Source of the DNA: Hoeflea phototrophica DFL-43
GTDB lineage: Bacteria > Pseudomonadota > Alphaproteobacteria > Rhizobiales > Rhizobiaceae
Reading direction: 5' to 3'
Length of the DNA: 64,000 bases
Assembly (NCBI RefSeq): GCF_000154705.2
Contig: NZ_CM002917.1
Span: 2,312,461 to 2,376,460, forward strand
Shown: positions 24,972-33,512 of the stretch, in pieces
Layout of the letters: the number at the start of each line of letters is the position of its first letter
Position numbering within the stretch: position 1 is the stretch's first letter
Program-made: the position numbers and the translations under genes
The notes under the pieces: model-generated
Seen by the model: the letters and a program-made list of their open reading frames with translations, nothing else
Database searches by the model: none
What the model was told of the DNA's origin: nothing

Positions 24972-25754
24972 TCAAGCAGCCGACAGGCCGCCATCCACTT
25001 GCAGGGTCTGGCCGGTGACGAAACTCGCGGCCGGGTCGGCAAGAAAGGCAAGCCCCGCAATGACCTCGTCGACCTCGGCCAAACGTCCCATCGGGATTGC
25101 CCGCACCAGTCCGGCTTCCGCAGCCGACCGTCCATCACCTGCCTCATCGAGAAATCCGGTGACCATCGCCGTGCGTGCGAAGGACGGGCACAGCGCGTTC
25201 ACCCGCACCCCGCGCCGCGCATATTCGATCGCCGCCGATTTGGTGAGCCCCACAACCCCGTGCTTGGCGGCCGCATAGACGGACAGTCTTGGTGCGCCGA
25301 CCACCCCCGCCACCGAGGCAACATTAACGATCGCTCCGACCTCGCCCGTGTCGCGGAACTGCTTTTCAAACGCAGGCAGTTGCGCCCGCATGGCAAAGAA
25401 CACTCCCATCAGATCGACATCGATGATCTTGCGCGCAACATCGAGCGGTGTGTCGGGCAGAAACATCAGATCGTGGACCACGCCGGCATTGTTGACCGCA
25501 ACATCGATCCGGCCGAACCGCGACAGGGCCCGTTCCACAAGCCGTTCGGAAAGCTCAGGGTCGCAGATGTCTCCGGCGCAGGTCTCGCACTCGCCGCCCA
25601 GTCCGGTTGCCAGCGCCTCAAGCGCATCGGCATCGAGATCGCTCAACACCAGACGCGCGCCAGCCCTGGAAAAATACCGCGCTGCCGCCTCGCCAAAGCC
25701 GCCGGCCGCACCGGTCAGGAGGATAACCCGGTCGGTGAACTCCGCCATTGTCAT
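24972..25754 (-). CDS. SDR-family oxidoreductase (3-hydroxyacyl-CoA dehydrogenase-like), first copy
   Basis: A 260-residue short-chain dehydrogenase. The cofactor motif TGAAGGFGEAAARYF is near residue 15, and an aspartate at the end of the second strand (LSDLDA) suggests NAD over NADP. NNAGV, the catalytic serine in NVASVAG and the YAAAKHG active-site motif are all present. The stop of the kinase gene overlaps its ATG (ATGA at 25751-25754), so it is translated with that gene. In comparable clusters an SDR oxidises a 3-hydroxyacyl-CoA made after the kinase and dehydrogenase steps; here that is inference. Confidence 0.88.
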   Translation of the reverse strand: MTMAEFTDRVILLTGAAGGFGEAAARYFSRAGARLVLSDLDADALEALATGLGGECETCAGDICDPELSERLVERALSRFGRIDVAVNNAGVVHDLMFLPDTPLDVARKIIDVDLMGVFFAMRAQLPAFEKQFRDTGEVGAIVNVASVAGVVGAPRLSVYAAAKHGVVGLTKSAAIEYARRGVRVNALCPSFARTAMVTGFLDEAGDGRSAAEAGLVRAIPMGRLAEVDEVIAGLAFLADPAASFVTGQTLQVDGGLSAA

Positions 25755-26776
25755 GCCTTTCCGGTGATCACGTCACCAGCCATCATGGCCAGAAGCGGGA
25801 CCGCCTTGCCATAGTCCCGCGCCCGCTCGGGATTGGACGCATTGCCATCCAGCGAGCGCTTGTAGACGCCCTGCAGGATCGACGCGAGGCGGAAGAAGGA
25901 GAACGCCAGGCAGAAGGTCCAATTGTCCGCCTTGATGCCGCTGCGCTCGGTGTAGCGCGCCACGTAAACGGCTTCCTGAGGGATGCCGAGCTGATCGCGG
26001 TCGAGACCGCCAAGCCCCCTGAACCCGCTGTCATGGGGCAGACGCCATTGCATGCACTGATAGGCAAGATCGGCCATCGGGTGCCCGAGCGTCGACAGTT
26101 CCCAGTCGATCAGCGCCAGCACATGACCGCCATGGCCGTCAAAGATCATGTTGTCGAGCCGGAAATCACCATGCACCACCGAGACCTGACCATCATCCTC
26201 GGGCAGGTTTTCGTTGAGCCAGCTCATCAGCTTGTCCATGTCCTCAAGCTCGTCGGTCTTACTGGCAAGATATTGCTCGCTCCAACGCCTGATCTGGCGC
26301 GCAAAATAATTGCCCGGTCGGCCGAAATCCCCAAGGCCTGCGGCTTCCGGGTCGACGCTGTGCAGTTTCGCAAGCACCTGGTTCATGCCGTCATAGACCG
26401 CGGTACGTTCCGTCATGGTGGTTTCCGGCAAGGCCGGATCCCAGAATATGTGCCCCTCGATCAGCTCCATGACGAAATACATCCGGCCGATGGCGCTGTG
26501 CTCATCAGACAGGCCAAGCACTTTGGGCACCGGGACGCCCTGATCCGCCAACGCCTTCATCACCCGGTACTCACGGTCGACCTGATGAGCGGATTTGAGC
26601 AGCGTTCCAGGCGGCTTGGCGCGCAGCACATAGCGGCCGCTGTCAGCTTCAACCCGGTAGGTCGGGTTGGATTGCCCGGTGTTGAACTTCATGATCTCAT
26701 GAAGGCCAGAAAAGCCGGGAACCAGCTCGTGCAGTTCATCGGCCAGGTTTTCCATGTCAAACGGTTCGGCATCCAT
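25751..26776 (-). CDS. APH-family kinase, ACAD10/LvaA-like hydroxyacyl-CoA kinase
   Basis: A 341-residue phosphotransferase of the aminoglycoside/choline-kinase fold, in the subgroup that pairs with acyl-CoA dehydrogenases (fused in human ACAD10/ACAD11, separate as LvaA in Pseudomonas levulinate breakdown). The catalytic loop VVHGDFRLDNMIFDG is near residue 200, and the metal-binding ALIDWELSTLGHPMADLAY is near 222-240. This is not an antibiotic-resistance enzyme by context. It lies between two SDR genes and across a divergent promoter from an acyl-CoA dehydrogenase. Predicted role: phosphorylate a 4- or 3-hydroxyacyl-CoA so the dehydrogenase partner can eliminate phosphate. Confidence 0.87.
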   Translation of the reverse strand: MDAEPFDMENLADELHELVPGFSGLHEIMKFNTGQSNPTYRVEADSGRYVLRAKPPGTLLKSAHQVDREYRVMKALADQGVPVPKVLGLSDEHSAIGRMYFVMELIEGHIFWDPALPETTMTERTAVYDGMNQVLAKLHSVDPEAAGLGDFGRPGNYFARQIRRWSEQYLASKTDELEDMDKLMSWLNENLPEDDGQVSVVHGDFRLDNMIFDGHGGHVLALIDWELSTLGHPMADLAYQCMQWRLPHDSGFRGLGGLDRDQLGIPQEAVYVARYTERSGIKADNWTFCLAFSFFRLASILQGVYKRSLDGNASNPERARDYGKAVPLLAMMAGDVITGKA

Positions 26777-26815
26777 CTCAAGCGTCCTCCCTGCTCATCG
26801 GCTTATTGCATGCCT

Positions 26816-27634
26816 TCAAGCATCCTTGAACAGCCGGACCGCATGTTGAACAGACAATCCGCCATCAATCGGCAGGATCGCCCCAGTGATGTAGGCCCCC
26901 GCCCGACTGCAAAGATAGATGGTCGCGCCAGCCACATCGTCCGGCTGCCCGATCCGGCCAAGCGGCACCCCGGTGCTGATCCGCTCGACCTGTTCATCGC
27001 GCCCGGTCGCAAAGGCTGTCATCTTGCTCTGGAAGGGACCCGGGGCGAAGGCGTTGACCGTAATCCGCCGTCCGGCCAGTTCCTCGGCAAGTGTCCTTGT
27101 AAGATGATGCACAGCGGCCTTGGAGGCGGTGTAGGAATAGGCACCATCGGCGACCGGCTGGGTCCCCATTACCGAACCCAGATTGATCACCCGCGCCGGA
27201 TCCTCGGCGCTGGCCGCTTCAACCATCAGCGGCGTCAGCTCGCGGGTCAGCGTGAAAAGTCCCGCCACATTGACACCCATCACCTTGGCCCAGGCCGCAT
27301 GGGGGAATTCCTCATAGCTTGCTCCCCAGGAAACGCCAGCATTGTTGACCAGGATGTGAAGCTGCGCTGTGCGCGCCTTCACCGCTTCCACAAGGGCTGC
27401 AATCCCTTCCTCGGTCCCCACATCGCCGGCAAATCCTTCCACCGAGCCGGTACAACCAAGTGCGTTGATCTGCTCGGCCACGCGGGCGCAATCCTCACCC
27501 TTGCGCGAGGCGATCAGCACCCGCGCGCCAGCCTGCGCCAGTCCGGTAGCAATCATCCGCCCGATACCTGTTGCCCCTCCGGTTACCAGCGCGACCTTGC
27601 CGCGAACCGAAAACAGGTCTTCCAAATAGCTCAT
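26816..27634 (-). CDS. SDR-family oxidoreductase, second copy
   Basis: A 272-residue short-chain dehydrogenase. TGGATGIGRMIATGLAQAG is near residue 17. An arginine/lysine pair after the second strand (ASRKGEDC) favours NADP. The active site is the serine of LGSVMGTQPV with YTASKAAVHH. I start at 27634, where GGGAGGTGGC precedes the ATG; the open frame upstream to 27751 has no ribosome site and sits in the divergent promoter region. It is first in the minus-strand unit SDR2-kinase-SDR1. Confidence 0.88.
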   Translation of the reverse strand: MSYLEDLFSVRGKVALVTGGATGIGRMIATGLAQAGARVLIASRKGEDCARVAEQINALGCTGSVEGFAGDVGTEEGIAALVEAVKARTAQLHILVNNAGVSWGASYEEFPHAAWAKVMGVNVAGLFTLTRELTPLMVEAASAEDPARVINLGSVMGTQPVADGAYSYTASKAAVHHLTRTLAEELAGRRITVNAFAPGPFQSKMTAFATGRDEQVERISTGVPLGRIGQPDDVAGATIYLCSRAGAYITGAILPIDGGLSVQHAVRLFKDA

Positions 27635-27832
27635 TGTGCCACCTCCCAATGGTAACGCCGGGCATTGCATCGCCACCCCTGTAAAGGATGTCAACGGACT
27701 GCTCAAATCGGCCCGCGAACGATTGCCGCCCGAAGCCTGGACAGATAGCATGGCTTACAATTGACGTGTGCGTAAAGGGAAGATTCGGCAAATAGCGAAG
27801 CCCGCAGTGCACAACAGGAGGGGGAGATCAAT

Positions 27833-29077
27833 TTGACCGGTACAAACGCGATGGACCTGGGGATTTCGAGCAATCTCAAGCCACTGCTGGAGGCAGTGCG
27901 CGACATGGTGCGCAATGAAATCATCACGCTCGACGACGAATTCCTGGCTGAGGTCGGCTCCCGGGGCGACCGCTGGAGCTACACCCCGCGGCAGACCGAA
28001 ATCCTCGAAGGCCTCAAGGCCAAGGCCCGCGAGCGCGGGCTCTGGAACCTCTGGCGCACCCACGCCGGAAACGGCCTGACCACGGTCGAATATGCCTATC
28101 TGGCGGAAGAAATGGGCAAGGCGCATCTGGGTGCGGAAACCTTCAACTGCTCGGCGCCCGACACCGGCAACATGGAGGTGCTTGGCCGCTACGGAACGCC
28201 CGAGCATCAGGCGCAATGGCTTGAGCCGCTGCTCGAGGGAAAGATCCGTTCCGCCTATCTGATGACCGAGCCGGACATGGCCTCTTCCGACGCCACCAAC
28301 ATTTCGATGCGCTGCGTCCGCGACGGCGATTCCTACGTCCTCAACGGTGAGAAATGGTGGGCCTCGGGCGCCGGCGATCCGCGCTGCGCGATCTACATCG
28401 TGATGGTGCGCACCGGCGATGACGACACGCCCAAACACGCCCGCCATTCGATGATCCTGGTGCCCGCCGACACGGCCGGAATCGACAAGCTGCGCCCCAT
28501 GCAGGTCTATGGCCATGATGACGCGCCGCATGGCCACTACCATCTCAGATTCACCGATGTGCGGGTGCCGGCAAGCAATCTGCTGGTCGGCGAGGGCAAG
28601 GGCTTCGAAATCGCGCAAGGACGGCTTGGGCCGGGCCGGATCCACCATTGCATGCGCGCCATCGGCCAGGCCGAAATGGCACTCGAACTGATGTGCAAAC
28701 GCGCGCTCGCCCGCGAGGCTTTCGGCAAGAAGCTGGCCCAGCTTGGCGCCAATTACGACATCATCGCCGAATGCCGGATGGAGATCGAAATGGCGCGGCT
28801 GCTGTGCCTAAAGGCCGCCTGGATGATGGATCAAGGCGATGCCCGTGCCGCAGCCCCCTTTATCAGCCAGATCAAGGTGGTGGCACCGCGCGTGGCGCTC
28901 AAGGTCACCGACGAGGCTGTGCAGATGTTCGGCGGACAGGGCATTTCCCAGGACACGCCGCTGGCCCGCATGTGGACCCATCTGCGCACCCTGCGCCTCG
29001 CCGACGGCCCCGATGCCGTCCACCGCCGTCAGGTCGCCCGCGCCGAACTCAAGCGCTACACCCAGGAAAAGGTCTGA
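27833..29077 (+). CDS. Acyl-CoA dehydrogenase, ACAD10/ACAD11-like
   Basis: A 414-residue acyl-CoA dehydrogenase of the long N-terminal type found in ACAD10/ACAD11 and bacterial LvaC. Motifs include AYLMTEPDMASSDATNIS near residue 140, the flavin-side NGEKWWASGAGDP near 175, the RIHHCMRAIGQAEMALELM helix near 268 and the C-terminal QMFGGQGISQDTPLARMW near 362. I begin at the TTG at 27833 because AGGAGGGGGAGA lies just 6 bases before it; the next ATG (27851) is too far from that site. It diverges from the SDR/kinase unit and leads an operon with two quinone-oxidoreductase-like genes. Confidence 0.88.
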   Translation: MTGTNAMDLGISSNLKPLLEAVRDMVRNEIITLDDEFLAEVGSRGDRWSYTPRQTEILEGLKAKARERGLWNLWRTHAGNGLTTVEYAYLAEEMGKAHLGAETFNCSAPDTGNMEVLGRYGTPEHQAQWLEPLLEGKIRSAYLMTEPDMASSDATNISMRCVRDGDSYVLNGEKWWASGAGDPRCAIYIVMVRTGDDDTPKHARHSMILVPADTAGIDKLRPMQVYGHDDAPHGHYHLRFTDVRVPASNLLVGEGKGFEIAQGRLGPGRIHHCMRAIGQAEMALELMCKRALAREAFGKKLAQLGANYDIIAECRMEIEMARLLCLKAAWMMDQGDARAAAPFISQIKVVAPRVALKVTDEAVQMFGGQGISQDTPLARMWTHLRTLRLADGPDAVHRRQVARAELKRYTQEKV

Positions 29078-29084
29078 CCCCGCC

Positions 29085-30053
29085 ATGAAAGCCATCATCT
29101 GTCCGGACTACGGACCCGTTTCAAATCTCGAATACCGCGACATGCCCGAACCGGACCCGGGCAAGGCCGAAGTGGTGATCAGCGCCGAGGCGATCGGGGT
29201 CAATTATCCCGACGGGCTTCTGGTCCAGGGTCTCTACCAGATGAAGCCCGAAACACCGTTCATTCCGGGCATGGAAGCCGCTGGCCGGATCAAAAGCGTC
29301 GGCGCCGGTATCACCAGCCTCAAGCCTGGTGACCGAGTCGTGGCCATGATCGACCGAGGCGCCTATGCGCAACAGGTGCTCGCACCCGCAGACCGCGTCT
29401 TTGCCCTTCCCGATCAGATGACCTGTGAGGACGCCTGCGCCTTGATGTGCGCCTGGGGCACCTCGCATCACGCCCTGCGCCAGCGCGCGCAACTCAAGAA
29501 AACCGAGACTTTGCTGGTGCTTGGCGCCGCGGGCTCAACCGGCCTGGCGGCCGTATCGATTGGCAAGGCCATCGGCGCACGGGTGATCGCGGTGGCCTCG
29601 AGCGATGAAAAACGCTCAGCCTGCCTGGACGCAGGCGCGGATGTTGCCCTGCCCTATGAGGGCCTGCGCGAAGCGCTCAAATCGGAAACCGGCGGAAAAG
29701 GCGTGGACGTCGCCTACGACCCGGTCGGCGGCCCCGCCTTCGAGGTGGCCGCCCGCGCCATGGCCCGCAATGGACGGCTCTTGGTGGTCGGCTTCGCCTC
29801 GGGCGAAATCCCAAAACTCGCGGTCAATCTGGCACTGCTCAAGGAATATTCGCTGGTTGGCGTGTTCTGGGGCTCCTTTGTGAGCCATGAGCCCAAGGCC
29901 TATGCCGCCAACAACCGCGAACTCTTCGCCTGGCATTCGAGCGGCCTGATCAAGCCGCGGATCGATGTACGCCGGCCCCTGTCCGAAGCTGCCGATGCCT
30001 TGCAGCGCATTCTCGACCGCGGCGCGGTCGGAAAGACCATCCTGATCCCCTGA
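29085..30053 (+). CDS. NADPH:quinone oxidoreductase family protein (zinc-independent MDR)
   Basis: A 322-residue medium-chain dehydrogenase/reductase of the quinone-oxidoreductase (QorA/zeta-crystallin) type. The GroES-like domain covers residues 1-120, with GVNYPDGLLVQGLYQ and PGMEAAGRI. The nucleotide-binding domain has VLGAAGSTGLAAVSIGKA near 150. There are no zinc-binding cysteines, so NADPH-dependent reduction of quinones or enones is expected. The ATG at 29085 lies 7 bases behind the dehydrogenase stop. The open frame also continues upstream inside that gene, which is not coding. The next gene encodes a relative. Confidence 0.87.
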   Translation: MKAIICPDYGPVSNLEYRDMPEPDPGKAEVVISAEAIGVNYPDGLLVQGLYQMKPETPFIPGMEAAGRIKSVGAGITSLKPGDRVVAMIDRGAYAQQVLAPADRVFALPDQMTCEDACALMCAWGTSHHALRQRAQLKKTETLLVLGAAGSTGLAAVSIGKAIGARVIAVASSDEKRSACLDAGADVALPYEGLREALKSETGGKGVDVAYDPVGGPAFEVAARAMARNGRLLVVGFASGEIPKLAVNLALLKEYSLVGVFWGSFVSHEPKAYAANNRELFAWHSSGLIKPRIDVRRPLSEAADALQRILDRGAVGKTILIP

Positions 30054-30062
30054 GGACCGCAC

Positions 30063-31103
30063 ATGACCCTGCCAACCACCATGAACGCGCTTGTGCTCAA
30101 ACACGGCGGCCTCAGCGACGCACCGCGCACGGGCGCTGCCATCGACAGCCTCGAGCCCTATCTCGACTATTGTCCCCTGCCCGTCCCCAGGCCCGGGCCA
30201 GGCGAAGTTCTGATCAAGGTGCGGATGGCTTCGGTCAACCCGTCCGATCTCTATTTCATCAAGGGCGAATACGGCCAGCCGCGCGTCAAGGGCGCTGCGG
30301 CGGGCTTTGAAGGCGTCGGCGACGTGGTCGACGGCAACGGCCTCTATGCCCGCTATCTCAAGGGCAAGCGGGTGGCCTTTGTCGGCGGGGTCGCGGGTTC
30401 TGGCGCCTGGGCGGAGTATATAGCGGTGTCAGCCGCCACCTGCGTGGTGGTGAAACCGGCGATGCGCGACGAGGATGCTGCAGGCCATGTGGTCAATCCG
30501 GTGACCGCCTGGACCATGTTCGACATCGTCCGCCAGTCGGGCTCGAAGAGCTTCATCTTCACCGCCGGCTTTTCGCAGCTGGGCAAGCTGATGGCGGGAC
30601 TGGCGCGCGATCATGGCTACAGCATGATCGCGGTGATCCGCAAACCAAGCCAGGCCGCCCATCTCCAAAGCCTCGGCGCGGCCCATGTGCTGATTGAGTC
30701 CGACCCGGAATTTGATGCCAGGCTTGCGGCTCTGTGCAAGAGCGAGAAGCCGCGTGTGCTGCTTGATGCGGTGGCGGGCCAGCGCGCGGCAGATATCTTC
30801 ACCGCGATGCCGGCGCGGGCCCGCTGGGTGATCTATGGCAAACTCGACACGGCGCCGCCAACCATCCCCGAAACTGGCCAGCTGATCTTCATGGACAAGA
30901 AGATCGAGGGCTTCTGGCTGACAAAATGGTTCAAGCGCGCATCGCTGATCGAGAAGCTCAAAACCCTGCGCGGCGTGCAGAACCGTTTCATCTCAGGGGC
31001 CTGGAAAACCGAAGTGGTGGCCACCGTGAAGCTCTCCGACGCCATGCAGGACCTTCCCGAAGCGCTGAAACTGGGCGACGGCAAGGTGATGCTCGTGCCA
31101 TAG
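30063..31103 (+). CDS. Medium-chain dehydrogenase/reductase (alcohol dehydrogenase-like)
   Basis: A 346-residue MDR-superfamily oxidoreductase. The catalytic domain has VRMASVNPSDLYFIKGEYGQ and AAGFEGVGDVVD in the first 90 residues. The cofactor domain follows, with the unusual TAGFSQLGKLMAGLARDHG in place of the standard GxGxxG Rossmann loop. No zinc ligands are seen. It starts 9 bases after the preceding gene and ends the operon. The odd dinucleotide loop suggests a different cofactor geometry from the neighbour; the substrate is unknown. Confidence 0.83.
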   Translation: MTLPTTMNALVLKHGGLSDAPRTGAAIDSLEPYLDYCPLPVPRPGPGEVLIKVRMASVNPSDLYFIKGEYGQPRVKGAAAGFEGVGDVVDGNGLYARYLKGKRVAFVGGVAGSGAWAEYIAVSAATCVVVKPAMRDEDAAGHVVNPVTAWTMFDIVRQSGSKSFIFTAGFSQLGKLMAGLARDHGYSMIAVIRKPSQAAHLQSLGAAHVLIESDPEFDARLAALCKSEKPRVLLDAVAGQRAADIFTAMPARARWVIYGKLDTAPPTIPETGQLIFMDKKIEGFWLTKWFKRASLIEKLKTLRGVQNRFISGAWKTEVVATVKLSDAMQDLPEALKLGDGKVMLVP

Positions 31104-31274
31104 CGCCGTGCCAGGCATTGATAGTTTACTTTAGTTATTGCGTATAACCTTATGTTTAGATTCGATCTTTCCGCTTCTCTAAAGGTTAAACATGAAGCGA
31201 GATCATCATTGAGGGAGACGGAGAACTTTCCATCTGGCCAGGGCGTCCTATGTCAAAACCATGGAGGCCACACT

Positions 31275-31727
31275 ATGACCGATCCCAAGCGCATCAAAAT
31301 CAACCACCGCATCGCAGCTCTTGTTGCCGCCCTCGTGGCGGCGACACTTCTCTTGCTGACCCCGGCCCGCGCAGATGACGCCGCCGCGGCACAGTCCATC
31401 ATCGAGAGCCAGATCCAGGCCTTTCTGGCCGATGACATGGCAACCGCCTATTCCTTCGCCGCCCCGTCCATCAAGCGCATGTATCCCGATGAAAGCCGCT
31501 TCTTCGACATGGTCAAACGCGGCTACCAGCCGGTCTACCGCCCGGGCAATTTTGCCTTCGGCCGCTCCAAGCTGGCGCCCGATGGCTCAGGCCTGATCCA
31601 GGAGGTGCTGATCCAGGGGCCGGACGGCCAGGACTGGACGGCGCTCTACTCGCTCGAGCGGCAGCCCGATGGCAGCTTCAAGATCAACGGCGTCCAGATG
31701 ATCAAGGCCGCAGCGCCGGTCACCTGA
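31275..31727 (+). CDS. DUF4864 domain-containing secreted protein
   Basis: A 150-residue exported protein. Residues 1-33 are a signal peptide with a basic start and a long alanine/leucine core ending in TPARADD. The mature part matches the DUF4864 pattern: AQSIIESQIQAFLADDMATA, then FAAPSIKRMYPDESRFFDMV and a C-terminal SLERQPDGSFKINGVQM, a NTF2-like small fold. The function is unknown. GGAGG precedes the ATG at 31275. It stands alone behind the dehydrogenase operon, with its own AT-rich upstream region (31104-31270). Confidence 0.8.
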   Translation: MTDPKRIKINHRIAALVAALVAATLLLLTPARADDAAAAQSIIESQIQAFLADDMATAYSFAAPSIKRMYPDESRFFDMVKRGYQPVYRPGNFAFGRSKLAPDGSGLIQEVLIQGPDGQDWTALYSLERQPDGSFKINGVQMIKAAAPVT

Positions 31728-32427
31728 ACGGGTCACCCATGCCTGCCGGGGCACTGGCAGAGGAGCTTCGGGCACTGCCCGGAAACGGACATGGCGAACC
31801 CTCCCGCGCGGCAATCGCCGGGATGTGCTGTGCGATGAATTCCGGAGGGCCGCGCACAGGCTGCGCCGTTCGGAAATTGGGTTTTGGTGTGTGCATGCTG
31901 GTGGAACATGCACGGGGGTGGCGCAACCTGCGCACGGCCCGAAATTCGCCGGATGATGTCCGCATCCGACAGACGGAAACCGGATCCTGCAACAGCCCGG
32001 ACAGAGGCCGCCACGCTCACCTTGAACCACGCTCCGGCACGCACACAGGCCTTCGTTGCCGATGCGGGGGCGCCGGTGCTCAAATCAGCACCAACCCCGC
32101 ATCCGAAAGCCGGTCCGCCACAGGCCCGTTTCCACCCCCGGCCCGGCTGCCGGCCGGCGCGAACCGGCACAGGGGACAGGGGCTTCTCCGGTGGCTGGCT
32201 TGGCCAGCAAACGCCACAAAGCGCCAACAGGCTGCCAACGGAAACGCGGTCGTTTCCACCTCCCCTCCGGCATTGCCGCACGTTACGCCAACACCACAAG
32301 GGCCTTCCTCCCGCCTGGCTCGAAGCGTTCACGATCCATCCGGCAGCGGGAGCATGCAAAGTGTGACACGGGGTTTGGAGGGTGGGGAAGAAATGGGCGC
32401 GATATTGCAGTGATGACAGTGCCGTGG

Positions 32428-32505
32428 CTTTCTCCCCATTGGTGGGGGAGAAAGCAAAATCATGACCTTAGCGTCAGCTAAGTCATAGATTTTGCAAGAG
32501 AGGGG
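32428..32505 (+). repeat. Palindromic repeat element, copy A
   Basis: A non-coding element of about 78 bases made of a hairpin (gctttctcccc / ggggagaaagc around 32427-32455), then an imperfect palindrome with ttag...ctaag, ending in an agaggggg run. Its reverse complement matches copy B downstream in the same order of blocks: ctctcccc, agcaa, cttag, ctaag, ttgca, gaggg. It resembles the short intergenic palindromic repeats scattered through rhizobial genomes. Confidence 0.65.
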
Positions 32506-32528
32506 GTCGGATCAAGCTCCAGAATTTT

Positions 32529-32604
32529 CCCCTCACCTGCAATTTCTAGCACTTAGCCTTCGGCTAAGACGCTGAAATTGCTTCCTCTCCCACAAGGGGA
32601 GAGG
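32529..32604 (-). repeat. Palindromic repeat element, copy B (inverted)
   Basis: A diverged second copy of the upstream element in opposite orientation. Its core is a strong cruciform at 32540-32580: caatttc and gaaattg as the outer arms, cttagcc and ggctaag as the inner arms. A cctctcc / ggggagagg hairpin follows at 32584-32604. Copies A and B, about 23 bases apart, make a large inverted structure of about 180 bases. Confidence 0.65.
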
Positions 32605-32963
32605 CCGAACCGCCGTGCCTACGCGTTTGGTATGCTTCGGTCGTGGCTCCGGGAAACGGAGAAACAGGCCGACAGCGAATGGCGTGGTGGGGCGGAGAGC
32701 GGCTGTTTGCTGCATGAGATTTTAGCGCCAACTTCAAGTCGCGTGGAGCTCCGCCTACATCTTCGCGAAATCACTGGACCGAACAGCCCCGGTTTTGTTG
32801 GGCACCATGGGTCTGCGGCTGTTCGCCGATTGCCCTTCCACGCAAGTAAGGTAATCTGCAACCACTGCCCTGCGATGAATTCGCAACGGAAAGCGTTAAC
32901 TGTCAATGGTGCGAAGGCACAAGTCTTGATTGCGTAGGGCAATGAAGCCCATTTATTTACCCT

Positions 32964-33512
32964 ATGTCCAAAGCCAGTTTCCGCAACGCTCCCGTCGCCG
33001 CTCTTATCTACGAATTCCTCTACGACGCCTACGCGTTGATAGAATCGGAGAGGGCACGTTTTGACACCTGGTGGGACGACGAAATTATGTTCCCTCTAGG
33101 GGTGTTTGATCATGGTTTCATAAGCAAATGGGAATGGAGCGCTGAAATCCTCGAAAATAGTGGAGTCATGATCCATGTTGATGAGCCGGGTTCTGATATC
33201 GCGAGGAAAGATGATCAGCGTCCGCCTATGCGACAGCCGTGCTTTAAGCCATTGATGACACTGGAAGAATGCCTGGCGACTGACTTTTCAGCTTTTGAGA
33301 CCTTCGACAACTATTGCTTCGCGATGTTCACTTTTAACCAGCATGACTTCACTTTTGGGTCCCCTCGATTTCTGGAAGCTGTCGCAGCGAAGGACGACAT
33401 TTTCGAAATCGACAAGTTCTCTCGATGGTTCTACGACGAGGACCGTTTCAGAGAAAAAGTGATGACCCGATGGGACGAAATGCTGATCCGTGAATTCAAG
33501 GCGGCTTTCTAG
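32964..33512 (+). CDS. Hypothetical protein, compositionally atypical
   Basis: A 182-residue acidic soluble protein that I do not recognise. It is rich in aromatic and acidic residues (DTWWDDEIMFPLGVFDHGF, FETFDNYCFAMFTFNQHDF, SRWFYDEDRFREKVMTRWDE). There is no signal peptide, membrane segment or known motif. Codon use is visibly more AT-rich in third positions than in neighbours, suggesting recent acquisition. It follows the repeat-bearing gap and has no operon partner. The 182-codon frame without stop and an aromatic-rich, protein-like composition support coding. Confidence 0.6.
   Translation: MSKASFRNAPVAALIYEFLYDAYALIESERARFDTWWDDEIMFPLGVFDHGFISKWEWSAEILENSGVMIHVDEPGSDIARKDDQRPPMRQPCFKPLMTLEECLATDFSAFETFDNYCFAMFTFNQHDFTFGSPRFLEAVAAKDDIFEIDKFSRWFYDEDRFREKVMTRWDEMLIREFKAAF

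Larger units (their letters stand above)
31728..32963. other. Long gene-free region with palindromic repeats
   Basis: About 1.2 kb without a convincing gene. Open frames exist in 31739-32480 on both strands, but their translations are rich in proline, arginine and cysteine, overlap each other and lack domains. They look like GC-rich random frames. The segment may hold decayed sequence. From 32428 to 32604 lies a pair of inverted repeat elements (listed separately). The last 350 bases become more AT-rich towards the next gene. Confidence 0.55.

Noticed and set aside
22238..25018. A 926-codon open frame on the plus strand opposite mmsA and the acyl-CoA dehydrogenase
   Set aside because: It spans two genuine oppositely oriented genes and their spacer and has a His/Arg-rich composition typical of antisense GC-rich frames.
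25751..26776. An aminoglycoside resistance gene
   Set aside because: The APH fold is present, but sequence type and neighbours are those of ACAD10/LvaA-like acyl-CoA metabolism.
25748..27655. A 635-codon plus-strand frame across the kinase and SDR genes
   Set aside because: The minus-strand genes have full family motifs, so this is antisense noise.
31739..32480. Overlapping open frames of 100-220 codons on both strands in the gene-poor gap
   Set aside because: Their products are Pro/Arg/Cys-rich, mutually overlapping and without motif, ribosome site or consistent codon bias.
32428..32604. A CRISPR array or small RNA gene at the repeats
   Set aside because: There are only two inverted, diverged copies rather than direct repeats with spacers, and the structure is that of dispersed palindromic elements.
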